Below, one piece after another: positions 9,219 through 17,205 of a stretch of DNA of 64,000 nt (position 1 is its first letter; every line of letters begins with the position of its first letter). The stretch lies in NCBI RefSeq assembly GCF_007860135.1, contig NZ_SJPV01000004.1, forward strand, positions 496,001-560,000, given 5' to 3'. The DNA comes from Novipirellula artificiosorum (GTDB lineage: Bacteria > Planctomycetota > Planctomycetia > Pirellulales > Pirellulaceae). The notes beneath the pieces were generated by a model. The model was not told the DNA's origin and made no database searches. It saw only the letters and a list, made by a program, of their open reading frames with translations. The position numbers were made by a program, and so were the translations under genes.

Positions 9219-9712
9219 TGGCCAGCCTCTTTACAGTTGAGATTGAAAAATTTGTTGCCGCTCCAGTGCGAACCGGTAACGTGTTTGGCAACGGCCGAAA
9301 GTGATCGAAACAGTTCGCCTTCAAACTCAAATCCGGTGTTCGTCACTCGGACTCGAATCTCTCGGTTTTTGTAAACACGTGTGATCAGCGTGCCGGGCAG
9401 CGGTTTCGCAGATGTTTGCACTCCGGTCGGGAACACTCGGGTATGTTTCGCCGCCTCGGCAGACAGCCGGCGGGCTGCCGGTGCGGTCACTCGCAAATCG
9501 GCTCCTTCGGCCAATTCACGAAGGCGAGCTATCGCCTGGCGTGACAATCCGCCTTCGATGCTCGCCTGCATCCGCCAAACGATGCGGCGTATCAGCCACT
9601 TGCGGTTTTTGGCGTTGGTTGTTTCGCCGGTAACTTCGGCGAATTGATCTCGCAGTTCGCCGCAGGTCATTTTCTGTAACCGCGCGACTTCCTTCGCGAC
9701 ATTAAGCTTCAT
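9215..9712 (-). CDS. DUF2924 family protein
   Basis: 165 residues from ATG 9712, with GAGGAG as ribosome site about 8 bases ahead. MTCGELRDQFAEVTG and RKWLIRRIVWRMQ fit the N-terminal part of DUF2924; TRVYKNREIRVRV and FRSLSAVAKHVTGSHWSGNKFF fit its C-terminal DNA-binding-like part. DUF2924 genes are commonly paired with a serine recombinase in phages and islands, and the four-base overlap here repeats that pattern. Exact function unknown; a recombination accessory role is inferred from the pairing. Confidence 0.85.
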   Translation of the reverse strand: MKLNVAKEVARLQKMTCGELRDQFAEVTGETTNAKNRKWLIRRIVWRMQASIEGGLSRQAIARLRELAEGADLRVTAPAARRLSAEAAKHTRVFPTGVQTSAKPLPGTLITRVYKNREIRVRVTNTGFEFEGELFRSLSAVAKHVTGSHWSGNKFFNLNCKEAGQ

Positions 9713-10054
9713 GGGTGACTCCTCGATTGGGTGTTTCGGACGCCGAGACGTTTGGCGTCGTGACACTGAGCACTGAGTTCGCAGAAGAGTCAACCGAACG
9801 TTGGCAACTTTCGGAAGAAGTCTCAGAGATTGGCCGGGACGTTCCCGACAACGCTCGCAGGTTGATGATCGCGTCGGCCAAACATGTGGCGATTTGGAGT
9901 TGGCGGGACTGGGGTGAGGGCGATGATGATTCGACTTTCGTGAGCATCCAAACTCGGGGGAAAGAGACTGGCCGGCGTTCGTCGGCGTGGGTGCGAAGAT
10001 TCCAAAGGCAGGGGCGTTGATTCGGTTGGTTTGTTGTTGGGTTGTTACAGCGGA
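9713..10054. other. Spacer in element, no certain gene
   Basis: About 340 bases between DUF2924 and the next leftward gene. Short open frames exist on both strands (for example a plus-strand reading 9715-10020), but none has a family-like sequence or a good ribosome site. The stretch probably holds the promoter for the DUF2924-recombinase-HTH operon reading left. Confidence 0.4.
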
Positions 10055-10477
10055 TCAGACTTGGCCGTGCGAGTTGGGTTTGAGCTGTTCGCGGATCGGT
10101 TCGATCATGTCGCGGCCCCAACGGGTTTTGAACAAGCCAGCAAAGAAATCGTTGCGAGAGGCTTCGACATCAAGCTGCGTGATGGTTTCGGCCAGAAAAT
10201 CGGCCGTTGGCACGACATGACTGGTGCGCCCCTTACGGTGCAGGGTTAGGCGTTGTAGGTGCCGTAGTTCGACCAGTTTTTTCGTTGTCCGCCCCAGCCG
10301 CATCCTCTTTCGCGAGTTTTTGCGAGTGGCCCAATAGGTCGGCTCGAATGGGATGCCGTGGTGTTCCATTCCGTTAAGCCAGCTGGTGCGGATTGGAAAC
10401 TTAGCGGTCGCCAGTTCCCCGAATACTTCAATCTCGGCGACGAGGCAACGTGCCAATTCAAAATGATCATTCTTCAT
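10055..10477 (-). CDS. Unrecognised element protein
   Basis: 140 residues from ATG 10477 (MKNDHFELARCLVAEIEVFG). The protein is basic and rich in Arg/Lys in the middle (RKNSRKRMRLGRTTKKLVEL) with a C-terminal helical part ending IREQLKPNSHGQV. I recognise no family. Upstream in-frame sequence encodes low-complexity Cys/His/Thr translated from the GC-rich palindrome region and is not coding. Nucleic-acid binding is plausible from charge alone. Confidence 0.5.
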   Translation of the reverse strand: MKNDHFELARCLVAEIEVFGELATAKFPIRTSWLNGMEHHGIPFEPTYWATRKNSRKRMRLGRTTKKLVELRHLQRLTLHRKGRTSHVVPTADFLAETITQLDVEASRNDFFAGLFKTRWGRDMIEPIREQLKPNSHGQV

Positions 10478-10592
10478 GCTTTTCTCCAAAAGTCGGACAA
10501 CTTGTTCCAGAAAACAAACTGAGGTAAGTAAGGCGGCTGGTTCGTGGGGACTGACCTGAGCGCCTCCCCGCCGGAGGACCCGTTCGATGTTC

Positions 10593-10739
10593 TGTGTGTG
10601 TGCGCACGCGCGGCCGATCACACACAGGGGCGGGCGTGCTTGCACCGCCCCTGGGGGTTGTAGGGGGGTGCGCGCACACGCACAGACGGACATTTTGTGT
10701 TTGTGCGCATGCGTTTGATGGTGCGTGTGCACACACACG
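10593..10739. repeat. Cluster of GTGCGCAC-like palindromes and a GC hairpin
   Basis: Four alternating purine/pyrimidine tracts (10593-10612, 10668-10684, 10702-10713, 10721-10739) contain the palindromes GTGCGCAC, GTGCGCGCAC, TGCGCA and GTGTGCACAC. Between the first two lies a perfect hairpin CAGGGGCGG-N11-CCGCCCCTG (10625-10653). The cluster lies directly after the 3' end of the primase/ATPase gene. Possible readings: a replication origin or initiator-binding array, a transcription terminator (the GC hairpin, without a T-run), or simple-sequence expansion. Confidence 0.6.
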
Positions 10740-10745
10740 ATTCGG

Positions 10746-12722
10746 TCACCAGTCGCTCTCGGACGCCGGCTTTGGGACCGTGGCAACCTTCGCTTTGCGG
10801 GCCGCGCCGAACGTCCAGCGATAGATCAAACCTTCATCCTCAGCAGCCTGTCGCAGTTCGCGGGCCTCGCGTTTTGACATCTCGCCATCTGCCGCAGCCT
10901 TTTTTTCGACCTGTGAAAGCGTTTGCGGTTCCTCTGTTACAAACGCTCTCACGAACGACTCAACTGTCCAGACGCGACGCGGCTCCGGCGGGTCTTTCGG
11001 CTTCCGTCCGCCGCGTTCGGGTTTGAGGTCGGTTGGATCGAGGTTGTCGTCGAGATACCAAACCGGAAACAACCAACGCAGGCATCTCGGCTCAATCGGT
11101 GGCCAAGACCTGACCGCCGCATCGACGACCACGCAATCCGCCTCTTTGTGATGTCGAAGGACCAAGTGTGTGTCGGTCGCCCGCGACTGACTGCCAGCAC
11201 CGGCGCCAACGTCGGTGACGGACTTTACAGATTGGTTGCCTTTGCTGGCGTGATGAACTAGGACGAATGAGCACTGCAGTTTGGCGGCATAGCGATCGAG
11301 TGCGTTGTACAGATCCGTCACGTTGCCGTTGCTATTTTCGTCGGTGTCCTTTGGCATGAAACGATAGAACGCATCCAGGATGACCATCTTGAAGAAGCCA
11401 GGTGTGAATCCGTCAAAGTAAAGGTCAAGCGAATTGATGTCGGGAAGCCGGCCACGCAGGTTGTCGATGAACATCGAATCGTTCAGCGATTCAACCTGAA
11501 TCCCGCGAGCCGAAGCGACGCGAGGAATCCGGCTGGCGGAGGTTTCGGAGTGCAGTTCGTTATCAAGAAGCAGCACGTTTCCCTGATGCGTCTGGTAGGT
11601 GTCCAACCATATTCGCCCCGTAGCCACCGCCATCGCCAAATCCATAACCAACCACGATTTGCCAAGCTTGGGCGGTGCGATGACGTTCATCGTTTCGCCG
11701 ACTCGTAGCAAACCGTCGATGATCGGCTCGCGGAGAACCGGAAATTCGTTCAGCAAATCGCCTACTGGCTTGATCTGCGGAGTGAACCGGGAATAGGGCG
11801 TGCGACTCTTAGCCGAGTCTTGGGTGCCCAACGCCTCACCCCGTCGGCATGTCTTCTCCGCATCGCGTAGCCGTTTTGCGATCTCGGCATCGCTCCACTC
11901 CTTCGGAAACGGGCGAACCGCCGTGTATTGCCGGATGCACCGTATGGCTGCTTCGTCCGAAAGGTCGTGTTCGACGCACCGGCAGCACGAAACATAGAGT
12001 CGATGCGAGCCGTCGTTGTGATCATTGATCGTTAACTTGAGCAACGCCGCCAGGCAGTCATCGAACGCGGCGTCTTGCGGCCCCGATCGTTCATTCGTTT
12101 CGCTCTGTGATGGCGGCCATAGCTGCTCGCAAAGCTCGTCAAGGCTTCCCTGGCAGTCTTGCACGTCGGCCGGCGAGCCGCTCAATCGTTTCCCGGTGAC
12201 GGTGAAGAACCGGCCTTGATCGTAGACTTCGACCTTGCCAATCATCAGCGGCCCGAACCCCTCCTTTCGACATTGCGCAAACGATGGTTTGGCTCCACAA
12301 AGGAACAACTTCACACCGGTCCCCGACGGCGAAACCTCGGCGTAGGTGTCGAAGTTTGAAACGATATCGGCACCCCAGGTGTATTCGCCAGATTCGGCTA
12401 AACAGTCGTCGATGTCCACGCCGGCGAATGGGTCATCGGCGGTGAAAACGAAACCGATGCCGTTGAGTCCGATGCCGTTGGTTCCGTGCGACGACTCAAA
12501 GCGATCCCAGGCTTTCTCGAAGTCTGACCATGTGGATGGATCATTGGTCTTCGCCAACCGACCGTTTCGCGGATCGATTGGTTCCTTGGTCGGTCGATTG
12601 TCACGAATGACGGATCTCCAGCACACCCATTGCGGCACCGATAGCAGCGAAGGCGGGATATTCTGTATCGGATACTCGGCAGTGCCGGCCGATTCAATCG
12701 TTTGAGGTTCAGTGACTTGCAT
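10746..12722 (-). CDS. Primase-polymerase-like / RepA-type AAA ATPase
   Basis: 658 residues. The N-terminal part (about 20-215) resembles bifunctional primase-polymerase proteins: PQWVCWR at the front, then FAGVDIDDCL with two metal-type aspartates, and YAEVSPSGTGVKLF. The C-terminal half (about 340-560) is a RecA/RepA-like ATPase with Walker A PPKLGKS, a Walker B-like MVILDAFYRF and LVHHASKG. Such fusions start and unwind DNA replication in plasmids, phages and integrative elements. A helical tail (EKKAAADGEMSKREARELRQA) follows. AGGGA stands ahead of ATG 12722, and the HTH gene ends 14 bases upstream, so one operon is likely. Confidence 0.85.
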   Translation of the reverse strand: MQVTEPQTIESAGTAEYPIQNIPPSLLSVPQWVCWRSVIRDNRPTKEPIDPRNGRLAKTNDPSTWSDFEKAWDRFESSHGTNGIGLNGIGFVFTADDPFAGVDIDDCLAESGEYTWGADIVSNFDTYAEVSPSGTGVKLFLCGAKPSFAQCRKEGFGPLMIGKVEVYDQGRFFTVTGKRLSGSPADVQDCQGSLDELCEQLWPPSQSETNERSGPQDAAFDDCLAALLKLTINDHNDGSHRLYVSCCRCVEHDLSDEAAIRCIRQYTAVRPFPKEWSDAEIAKRLRDAEKTCRRGEALGTQDSAKSRTPYSRFTPQIKPVGDLLNEFPVLREPIIDGLLRVGETMNVIAPPKLGKSWLVMDLAMAVATGRIWLDTYQTHQGNVLLLDNELHSETSASRIPRVASARGIQVESLNDSMFIDNLRGRLPDINSLDLYFDGFTPGFFKMVILDAFYRFMPKDTDENSNGNVTDLYNALDRYAAKLQCSFVLVHHASKGNQSVKSVTDVGAGAGSQSRATDTHLVLRHHKEADCVVVDAAVRSWPPIEPRCLRWLFPVWYLDDNLDPTDLKPERGGRKPKDPPEPRRVWTVESFVRAFVTEEPQTLSQVEKKAAADGEMSKREARELRQAAEDEGLIYRWTFGAARKAKVATVPKPASESDW

Positions 12723-12736
12723 GTTCGTATTCGTCC

Positions 12737-12955
12737 CTAAACCCGAGTTGAAGATTGACGATTGCGTTCCGCATCCATGCGACTCAGTTCGCTGGCGATG
12801 TGATCGAAGCTGGCCTGCGAGAACACCCGAGCGTGGCCGGCCCAGCCGGTCGCTTCGATGCGTCTTGATCGAATGATGTATTCGATGCGGTGGACCTTGG
12901 TGTCGAGTCGCCGGGCGATCTCACCGACGGTCAATAGCAGCGGGGGCTGTGACAT
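12737..12955 (-). CDS. Excisionase-like HTH protein
   Basis: 72 residues from ATG 12955 with AGGA as ribosome site. LLLTVGEIARRLDTKVHRIEYIIRSRRI is a winged/MerR-like helix-turn-helix of the excisionase/helix_turn_helix_17 sort, followed by GHARVFSQASFDHI. As the first gene of the leftward operon it probably controls the element's promoter or acts as recombination directionality factor; that is inference. Confidence 0.75.
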   Translation of the reverse strand: MSQPPLLLTVGEIARRLDTKVHRIEYIIRSRRIEATGWAGHARVFSQASFDHIASELSRMDAERNRQSSTRV

Positions 12956-14033
12956 GAATTTCCTGTTTGCACGCGGAACGGCTTCGCAGCGGTTGCCGGT
13001 TGATGGGCAGGCGGCGAAGCCAAGAAAGAGAGGGACCAAAATCTGCGGAGTCACCCGATGCGGGGACGAACGGCAGATTCAAAAGAAGCTCGCCGCGACG
13101 AATCGCGGGCGGGCGAGGAGCTCGTTGGCTGAGTTGGTCGCTGGTTGGTTGGCTGAGTGGCTCGGTGGTCGAGCGAGCAGGATTATGGGAATTGAAGGAG
13201 GCTTGTCAAACAAAAATTTCCGCTTGGACTTTCATTGCAGTTGGGTGGATCGCGATGACGGTTTGGCACGGCAAAACACGCTAAAATCGGTCGCGGCAAA
13301 ACGCTCAAGCGATCCGAGCGTGAACGCGGCCCCGTTAACGCTTCGACGCGAGTTGGCCGATTGTTTGTGGGCTCGTGCGACAGCCGCCGGTCGAAAAACA
13401 GCGGCAAACACGGGCCTAATCGTGCTGCTTCGTTACTGCATTTGAAATTCTCTGGTGTTACGAAAATTGGCGTTGGAAAAATCAGAACTTTGCAAAATAA
13501 AATGTGGCCTTGAATCATGAAGAAACGGTCGCCCCCTACCTATAGACCTACCGGAAAAAACAGCGAGATCACGGAATCTGGATGAAAATAGTTTCGAAAC
13601 CGGACATCAGACGGGATCATCGAGAAGGTCTCGTACGGCAACGCGACGATGAAAACTTGCTGCGAAATCTCGTCCTCTACCCTTTACCTATGCCGTTCTT
13701 GAAGACGACTGCGCGCCGTTCTGCGAACATTGCCTGAAATCAATCCAGTCAACGCGACAACGCCGCTCTATTTCTGACCGCTGCAGATTCGACACGAATC
13801 GGCAGCGACTACGAGAGAAGTTCGCGCGTGATAAGGCTGCGATCTTGAACGGGCAAACACCGTTCCTCTACCTCTAGACCTTCCAACTTTGACGTCCAAA
13901 AGTCGAAACTGCCTTTCCGATTTCGTGGAAAGTTTGGCGGTCGCGAATTGATTTGGCCAAAAATCGATTCCAAAAACACACTCGCCCCTATTAGTCACTT
14001 AAACCGTTTCGCGACATCATTGCGCACACCAAA
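12956..14033. other. Non-coding right side of element
   Basis: About 1.08 kb with open frames on both strands but no recognisable protein, no family motif and no good ribosome sites. The first part should carry the promoter of the leftward operon. The 13.5-13.9 kb part carries three spaced direct repeats. The sequence at 13.2-13.4 kb is rich in GTTGGCTGAGTGG-type near repeats. The element end presumably lies in or just after this stretch. Confidence 0.45.
13533..13884. repeat. Three spaced 20-bp direct repeats
   Basis: Units CCCCTACCTATAGACCTACC (13533-13552) and CCTCTACCTCTAGACCTTCC (13865-13884) match at 17 of 20 positions. A third, diverged unit CCTCTACCCTTTACCTATGCC-like lies at 13674-13694. 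They may be initiator- or recombinase-binding sites of the element, since they lie on the upstream side of its HTH/primase operon. Confidence 0.55.
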
Positions 14034-14510
14034 TTGCTACACCGCCATTTCGTCCCAGGATTCCTTGAAGAAAACGCAACGAGAATATTTGACCTGCGAG
14101 TCGGACAGGATGTTGCGAAATGCCTAACGACAGTCTTCTCAGGGTTACTTAGGAGAAGTGGTCACGACGGTGACCACATTTTTGCGACTTCGCTTGAGTT
14201 GTTTGCGAAGACAAGAAACGCAAAGCCCTCCTGGGTTACTTATGCAAACCGTCCGCCTCAAATCCTGAATTCTGTCGAGAGTTTGAGAAATAGTTGCGAT
14301 AAATTGCTGGACCAACTCGCTGGCGGCAGGCAGCAACGATGGCATCTCAGAGCATTTGTTCTCGAGCGAATTCTGTTAGCGATCATAGCCCCTGAGTGGC
14401 AACGTAGTCTGGTTCGAGCCGGGCGAAGTTTTCAGGTGCGAACCTGTTTGCGTCTGACCTGCTTGTCGCAATCGAGATGCATTTTTTTCTTGATGCTGAG
14501 TGTCCGATGA
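14034..14510 (+). CDS. Doubtful open frame before the truncated ECF gene
   Basis: 158 codons open from a TTG. No family is recognised and no ribosome site is convincing. The one point in favour is that its stop overlaps the ATG of the ECF sigma gene by four bases (ATGA). The opposite strand has no better candidate. It may be coincidence in decayed DNA. Confidence 0.2.
   Translation: MLHRHFVPGFLEENATRIFDLRVGQDVAKCLTTVFSGLLRRSGHDGDHIFATSLELFAKTRNAKPSWVTYANRPPQILNSVESLRNSCDKLLDQLAGGRQQRWHLRAFVLERILLAIIAPEWQRSLVRAGRSFQVRTCLRLTCLSQSRCIFFLMLSVR
14158..14177. repeat. Perfect 8-bp inverted repeat
   Basis: GTGGTCAC-GACG-GTGACCAC, arms of eight bases with a four-base loop. It could be an operator or part of a recombination site. 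It lies about 330 bases ahead of the truncated sigma gene and shortly after the element's right side. Confidence 0.5.
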
Positions 14511-15199
14511 CTTCATTCCCCGAAACGCGACAAAGTCTGATTTTTCAGGTCAGAGATCCGAACACTCGGCTGGCGTGGGAACAGTTTGTAGAAATTTACC
14601 ACCCCGTGATTTATCGGATCGCCGTCGCACACCGAATGCAGGAAGCCGATGCACAGGATTTAGGTCAAGAGGTATTGCTGGCGGTCGCTTCGGCGGTTCA
14701 GCGTTGGGAAAAGGCACATGAGGGAACTCGGTTTCGACATTGGCTGCGTCGCATAGCGCGTAACGCGATTCTTAATGCTGTCACACGCCGTCCGCCAGAC
14801 CAAGCAGCAGGCTTGCTATCGATCGACGAATTGTTAGCCGAGCTTCCGCAGCGTGAAGATGCGACCGAATTGATGATTGCCCTGGAGTATCGACGCGAGT
14901 TGTATTTGCGGGCGGCTGAGGTGGTTCGCGCCGACGTCTGTCCAGACACCTGGAAGGCTTTTGAGCTGACCGTCATTGACGGCCTGAGCAACGCGCAAGC
15001 CGCACGCACGTTAGGAAATTGCCGCCCCAGTGTTCCGCGTCAAGCAGTTAAGTCGAGGCGATCATCGCATTCGTCTGATCGTGTTCAGCGACAATTTTGT
15101 AGAGGTCGACTGGTGCGTCTCTGGTCACGTCGGATATGTGGTCGAAGGAACACTCGAAATCGATTATTGCGGCCGAGTCGTGAGATATCGTGCCGGTGA
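14507..15199 (+). pseudogene. Truncated ECF sigma factor fused out of frame into cupin gene
   Basis: From ATG 14507 the reading MTSFPETRQSLIFQVRD through region 2 (ADAQDLGQEVLLAV, FRHWLRRIARNAI) is a normal planctomycete ECF factor. Region 4 begins (LTVIDGLSNAQAARTLG) but breaks near 15018, just where the recognition helix should come. After that the frame only translates the cupin gene in the wrong frame until 15199. Without the second half of region 4 it cannot bind a -35 element, so it is probably inactive. Paralogues at 27849 and 45239 show the missing end (GSVYAARSRIMRKL-type). Confidence 0.8.
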
Positions 15200-15314
15200 C
15201 GGTTTGTGCATTCCATCCGGCGAACCCACGAAACACAAAGCCAATGGGGCGTGTGGGAAAGCGATCTTATTTGTTGTGGAGCAGACTGATGCCCAACTCT
15301 TTCCGGTCAAATAA
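15030..15314 (+). pseudogene. N-terminally truncated cupin-domain protein
   Basis: 94 residues from a GTG. VKQLSRGDHRIRLIVFSDNF, HVGYVVEGTLEI and IPSGEPTKHKA are the cupin barrel. The intact paralogue at 22721-23110 carries about 44 more residues at its N-terminus and aligns from VRVKQ onward with a little over half the residues identical. The front here was lost in the same deletion that cut the ECF sigma gene. The barrel itself is nearly complete, so some function is conceivable if the GTG is used. Confidence 0.7.
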
Positions 15315-15413
15315 AGTAATGTGTGCGAAAATGGATTCACGATCGGGGCTTGGCCACCACTACCCAAACGCAGAATCGTTACGATCACCGTCTGAGAGAG
15401 TCAGTGGCATACG

Positions 15414-15863
15414 ATGACTGACCATCCCACCATGCCGACTCCACAATCTGCCATGAATGAACATGAAGAACGACTAATCGCCGCGTTTGTCTTGAAGGAT
15501 ATCCGCGAGCGTTATCGATTTCTACTTAGTGCAGGCGACATGCGGCGACGCGGACAGTGTTGCAATCGGCTGAATCACTGCCGTGACTTTGACGAACGAT
15601 TCGTGACCTGGTTGCCACGCGACCCACGCTCAACCATGCGTAAGTTCGAAATCGCAAAGCTGCTCTGCAGCAAAGGCTGTCGCGCTGACGTTTACGTTTT
15701 CGGCTCGGCGGATTCCGTGGACGGCAAAACGCTGCCACTGCTGGAAGCGATGACCGACATCGAGGCGGCGGGATTTGGCGCACTGCTCTCGTGCGTTCCA
15801 GGAAAACTAGCGTACTACTACGATGAATTGGGCGAGCGACGTGCAATCCTAGAACGTGAGTAG
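15414..15863 (+). CDS. Conserved-looking hypothetical protein
   Basis: 149 residues, cytoplasmic by composition. MNEHEERLIAAFVLKDIRERYRF is helical; the middle holds CCNRLNHCRDFDERFV, and the end holds VYVFGSADSVDGKTLPLLEAM and YYDELGERRAILERE. Cysteines at the CC..HC stretch could bind metal but do not form a standard zinc motif. I do not recognise the family. It stands alone; the next gene is on the opposite strand. Confidence 0.65.
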   Translation: MTDHPTMPTPQSAMNEHEERLIAAFVLKDIRERYRFLLSAGDMRRRGQCCNRLNHCRDFDERFVTWLPRDPRSTMRKFEIAKLLCSKGCRADVYVFGSADSVDGKTLPLLEAMTDIEAAGFGALLSCVPGKLAYYYDELGERRAILERE

Positions 15864-15941
15864 AAACCGTCGAGAGGACGAACGTAAATCCAATGTTTCT
15901 ACCGTTGCGAAAACTCAAAGATGCTGAAATAGCGATGCTGG

Positions 15942-16916
15942 CTACTCTTTAGCATGCTTTGCAATCTCGCCGCCGGAGAACTCGACTGAGCATTGGGGGC
16001 CGGTGTCGAGAGCGATTTTCTCGGCAATCAACTTGGTCACGGGAGCCAGCACGCTGAAGTGATCCTTCCCTTTGACGGGATGAAACTGAACCAACGGATT
16101 TTTGGACGCACGCTTCAATTGATAAAGTGCGTAGAGATTACTGCCCGAGGATGCGCCTTCGAATACAAACGTCGGATTTTTGATCGAGCTCAACCAATGT
16201 ATGGGAGATCGCATTTTCAATTCCTGTTTATCTTTGTAATCGAAGGGGATCGGTTCGCTTGAGTAGCCAATGATTTCGTCGATCGCCCCAAAGGAAAACA
16301 CGGCGCGAAATCGATCACTGGCGGCCGCGGCCAGAATGACCAGTGTCCCGCCCGTGCTATGCCCGCCCAAGTAGATTCGGTTGGGATCGACAAAGTCTTG
16401 CTTTGAAAGATATTCCGCGGCGGCGATTACGTCGTTGACCTCCCCATAACAACACTCTCTAAAACCGGGATTCTCGTTGCCTCCTCGAAACGAGGGATAC
16501 ATCGTCACGATGCCCGCCTCTCGAAAGGCGCTGGCCGATTGATCGTCCTCAGGCGTGGACTCCTCCCACGCGGTCTCTCCGATGCTGTTGTCGAAGCCAC
16601 CGAATACCCAAATGATCGCAGGCTGTTTGGCACCGCCCTCCCGCGGCCGGCTAAGATATGCGGCGAGTTTTCCCACGGCTGAATCAAAATGCACAACATC
16701 GAATAATTGCGGAGGCGGTATTGGCACCGCTTCATTCGTTTTCTCCTGGAGCACAAGGCGAGTCTTGAACGCCCTGCGGACATCCGCAAACGATGTATCC
16801 TGCTCCGATTGCCCATCAACGTTTCCGACGGCATTCCCAGGTTTTCCCTGATTCGCCTCGCGACTGCATCCGCTACCGAGCAATAAAACCAATAGCGCCC
16901 ATTGAAAGACCTTCAT
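15942..16916 (-). CDS. Alpha/beta hydrolase lipoprotein
   Basis: 324 residues. The signal peptide ends in the lipobox LLGSGC with Cys17, so the protein is probably lipid-anchored. The hydrolase core includes AAYLSRP, IIWVFGGFDNSIGE (oxyanion-side strand), YPSFRGGNENPGF, and the nucleophile elbow GGHSTGG with Ser187. An acid after FVFEGASSGSN and His in KGKDHFS complete a plausible triad. The shape is that of dienelactone hydrolase/prolyl oligopeptidase relatives. Ribosome site AGGTGGAA ahead of the ATG. Substrate not readable. Confidence 0.85.
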   Translation of the reverse strand: MKVFQWALLVLLLGSGCSREANQGKPGNAVGNVDGQSEQDTSFADVRRAFKTRLVLQEKTNEAVPIPPPQLFDVVHFDSAVGKLAAYLSRPREGGAKQPAIIWVFGGFDNSIGETAWEESTPEDDQSASAFREAGIVTMYPSFRGGNENPGFRECCYGEVNDVIAAAEYLSKQDFVDPNRIYLGGHSTGGTLVILAAAASDRFRAVFSFGAIDEIIGYSSEPIPFDYKDKQELKMRSPIHWLSSIKNPTFVFEGASSGSNLYALYQLKRASKNPLVQFHPVKGKDHFSVLAPVTKLIAEKIALDTGPQCSVEFSGGEIAKHAKE

Positions 16917-17205
16917 CGTTCCACCTGTTCTGCGATCGACATATTCGAAAACTCAGCTCCAGATCACCAACGCAATAACGAGCCCAGTTGTCTGGCTCAA
17001 GATTCTACACTTTTCGGCGCGAGTTCTCGCTGAGTAAGGGCGGCGAGGCGTCCAGTTCCTTGCGGTCAGTTGATCGGTGTGAAGCCGAGATCAATTTTCA
17101 CTGGGTGCCGTCTGACTGAATTTTCTTCTGGTAAATCATGCTCGACTTTCCACGGCGAGGACAGATTGAGGCGGCGAACCCGCCGGTGAGCAGGTTTCGT
17201 GTCGA

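Larger units (their letters stand above)
5652..13900. mobile_element. Integrated element with serine recombinase and primase/ATPase
   Basis: Ten leftward genes sit here with a content unlike the host regions on either side: excisionase-like HTH, primase-AAA ATPase, DUF2924, serine recombinase, an HTH partner, DUF4314 and small phage/plasmid-type proteins. Such sets are typical of integrative or phage-derived elements. There are no capsid, tail, conjugation or toxin genes, so it is either a small satellite-like element or a reduced one. Both ends are approximate: no direct-repeat att site was found by eye, and serine recombinases often leave only a 2-3-base core. Decayed genes at 4.8-5.3 kb flank it on the left. 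Confidence 0.7.

Noticed and set aside
9715-10020. Rightward 101-codon reading in the element
   Set aside because: Opposite to all element genes, no family motif, and its front overlaps the ribosome site of DUF2924. Not strong enough to list as a gene.
12858-13445. Rightward 195-codon reading over the HTH start and spacer
   Set aside because: Its first part is the reverse of the excisionase-like gene; the rest has low-complexity tracts (LVAGWLAEWLGGRA). No family-like sequence.
13768-13998. Leftward 76-codon reading near the element's right side
   Set aside because: No motif, no ribosome site, and it overlaps one of the direct repeats; treated as non-coding.
5477-14177. GGTGAC/GTCACC inverted repeats at 5477-5495 and 14158-14177 as att sites of the element
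   Set aside because: They share the GGTGAC/GTCACC core but differ in spacing and flanks, so they do not form a matching attL/attR pair. Kept only as separate repeats.
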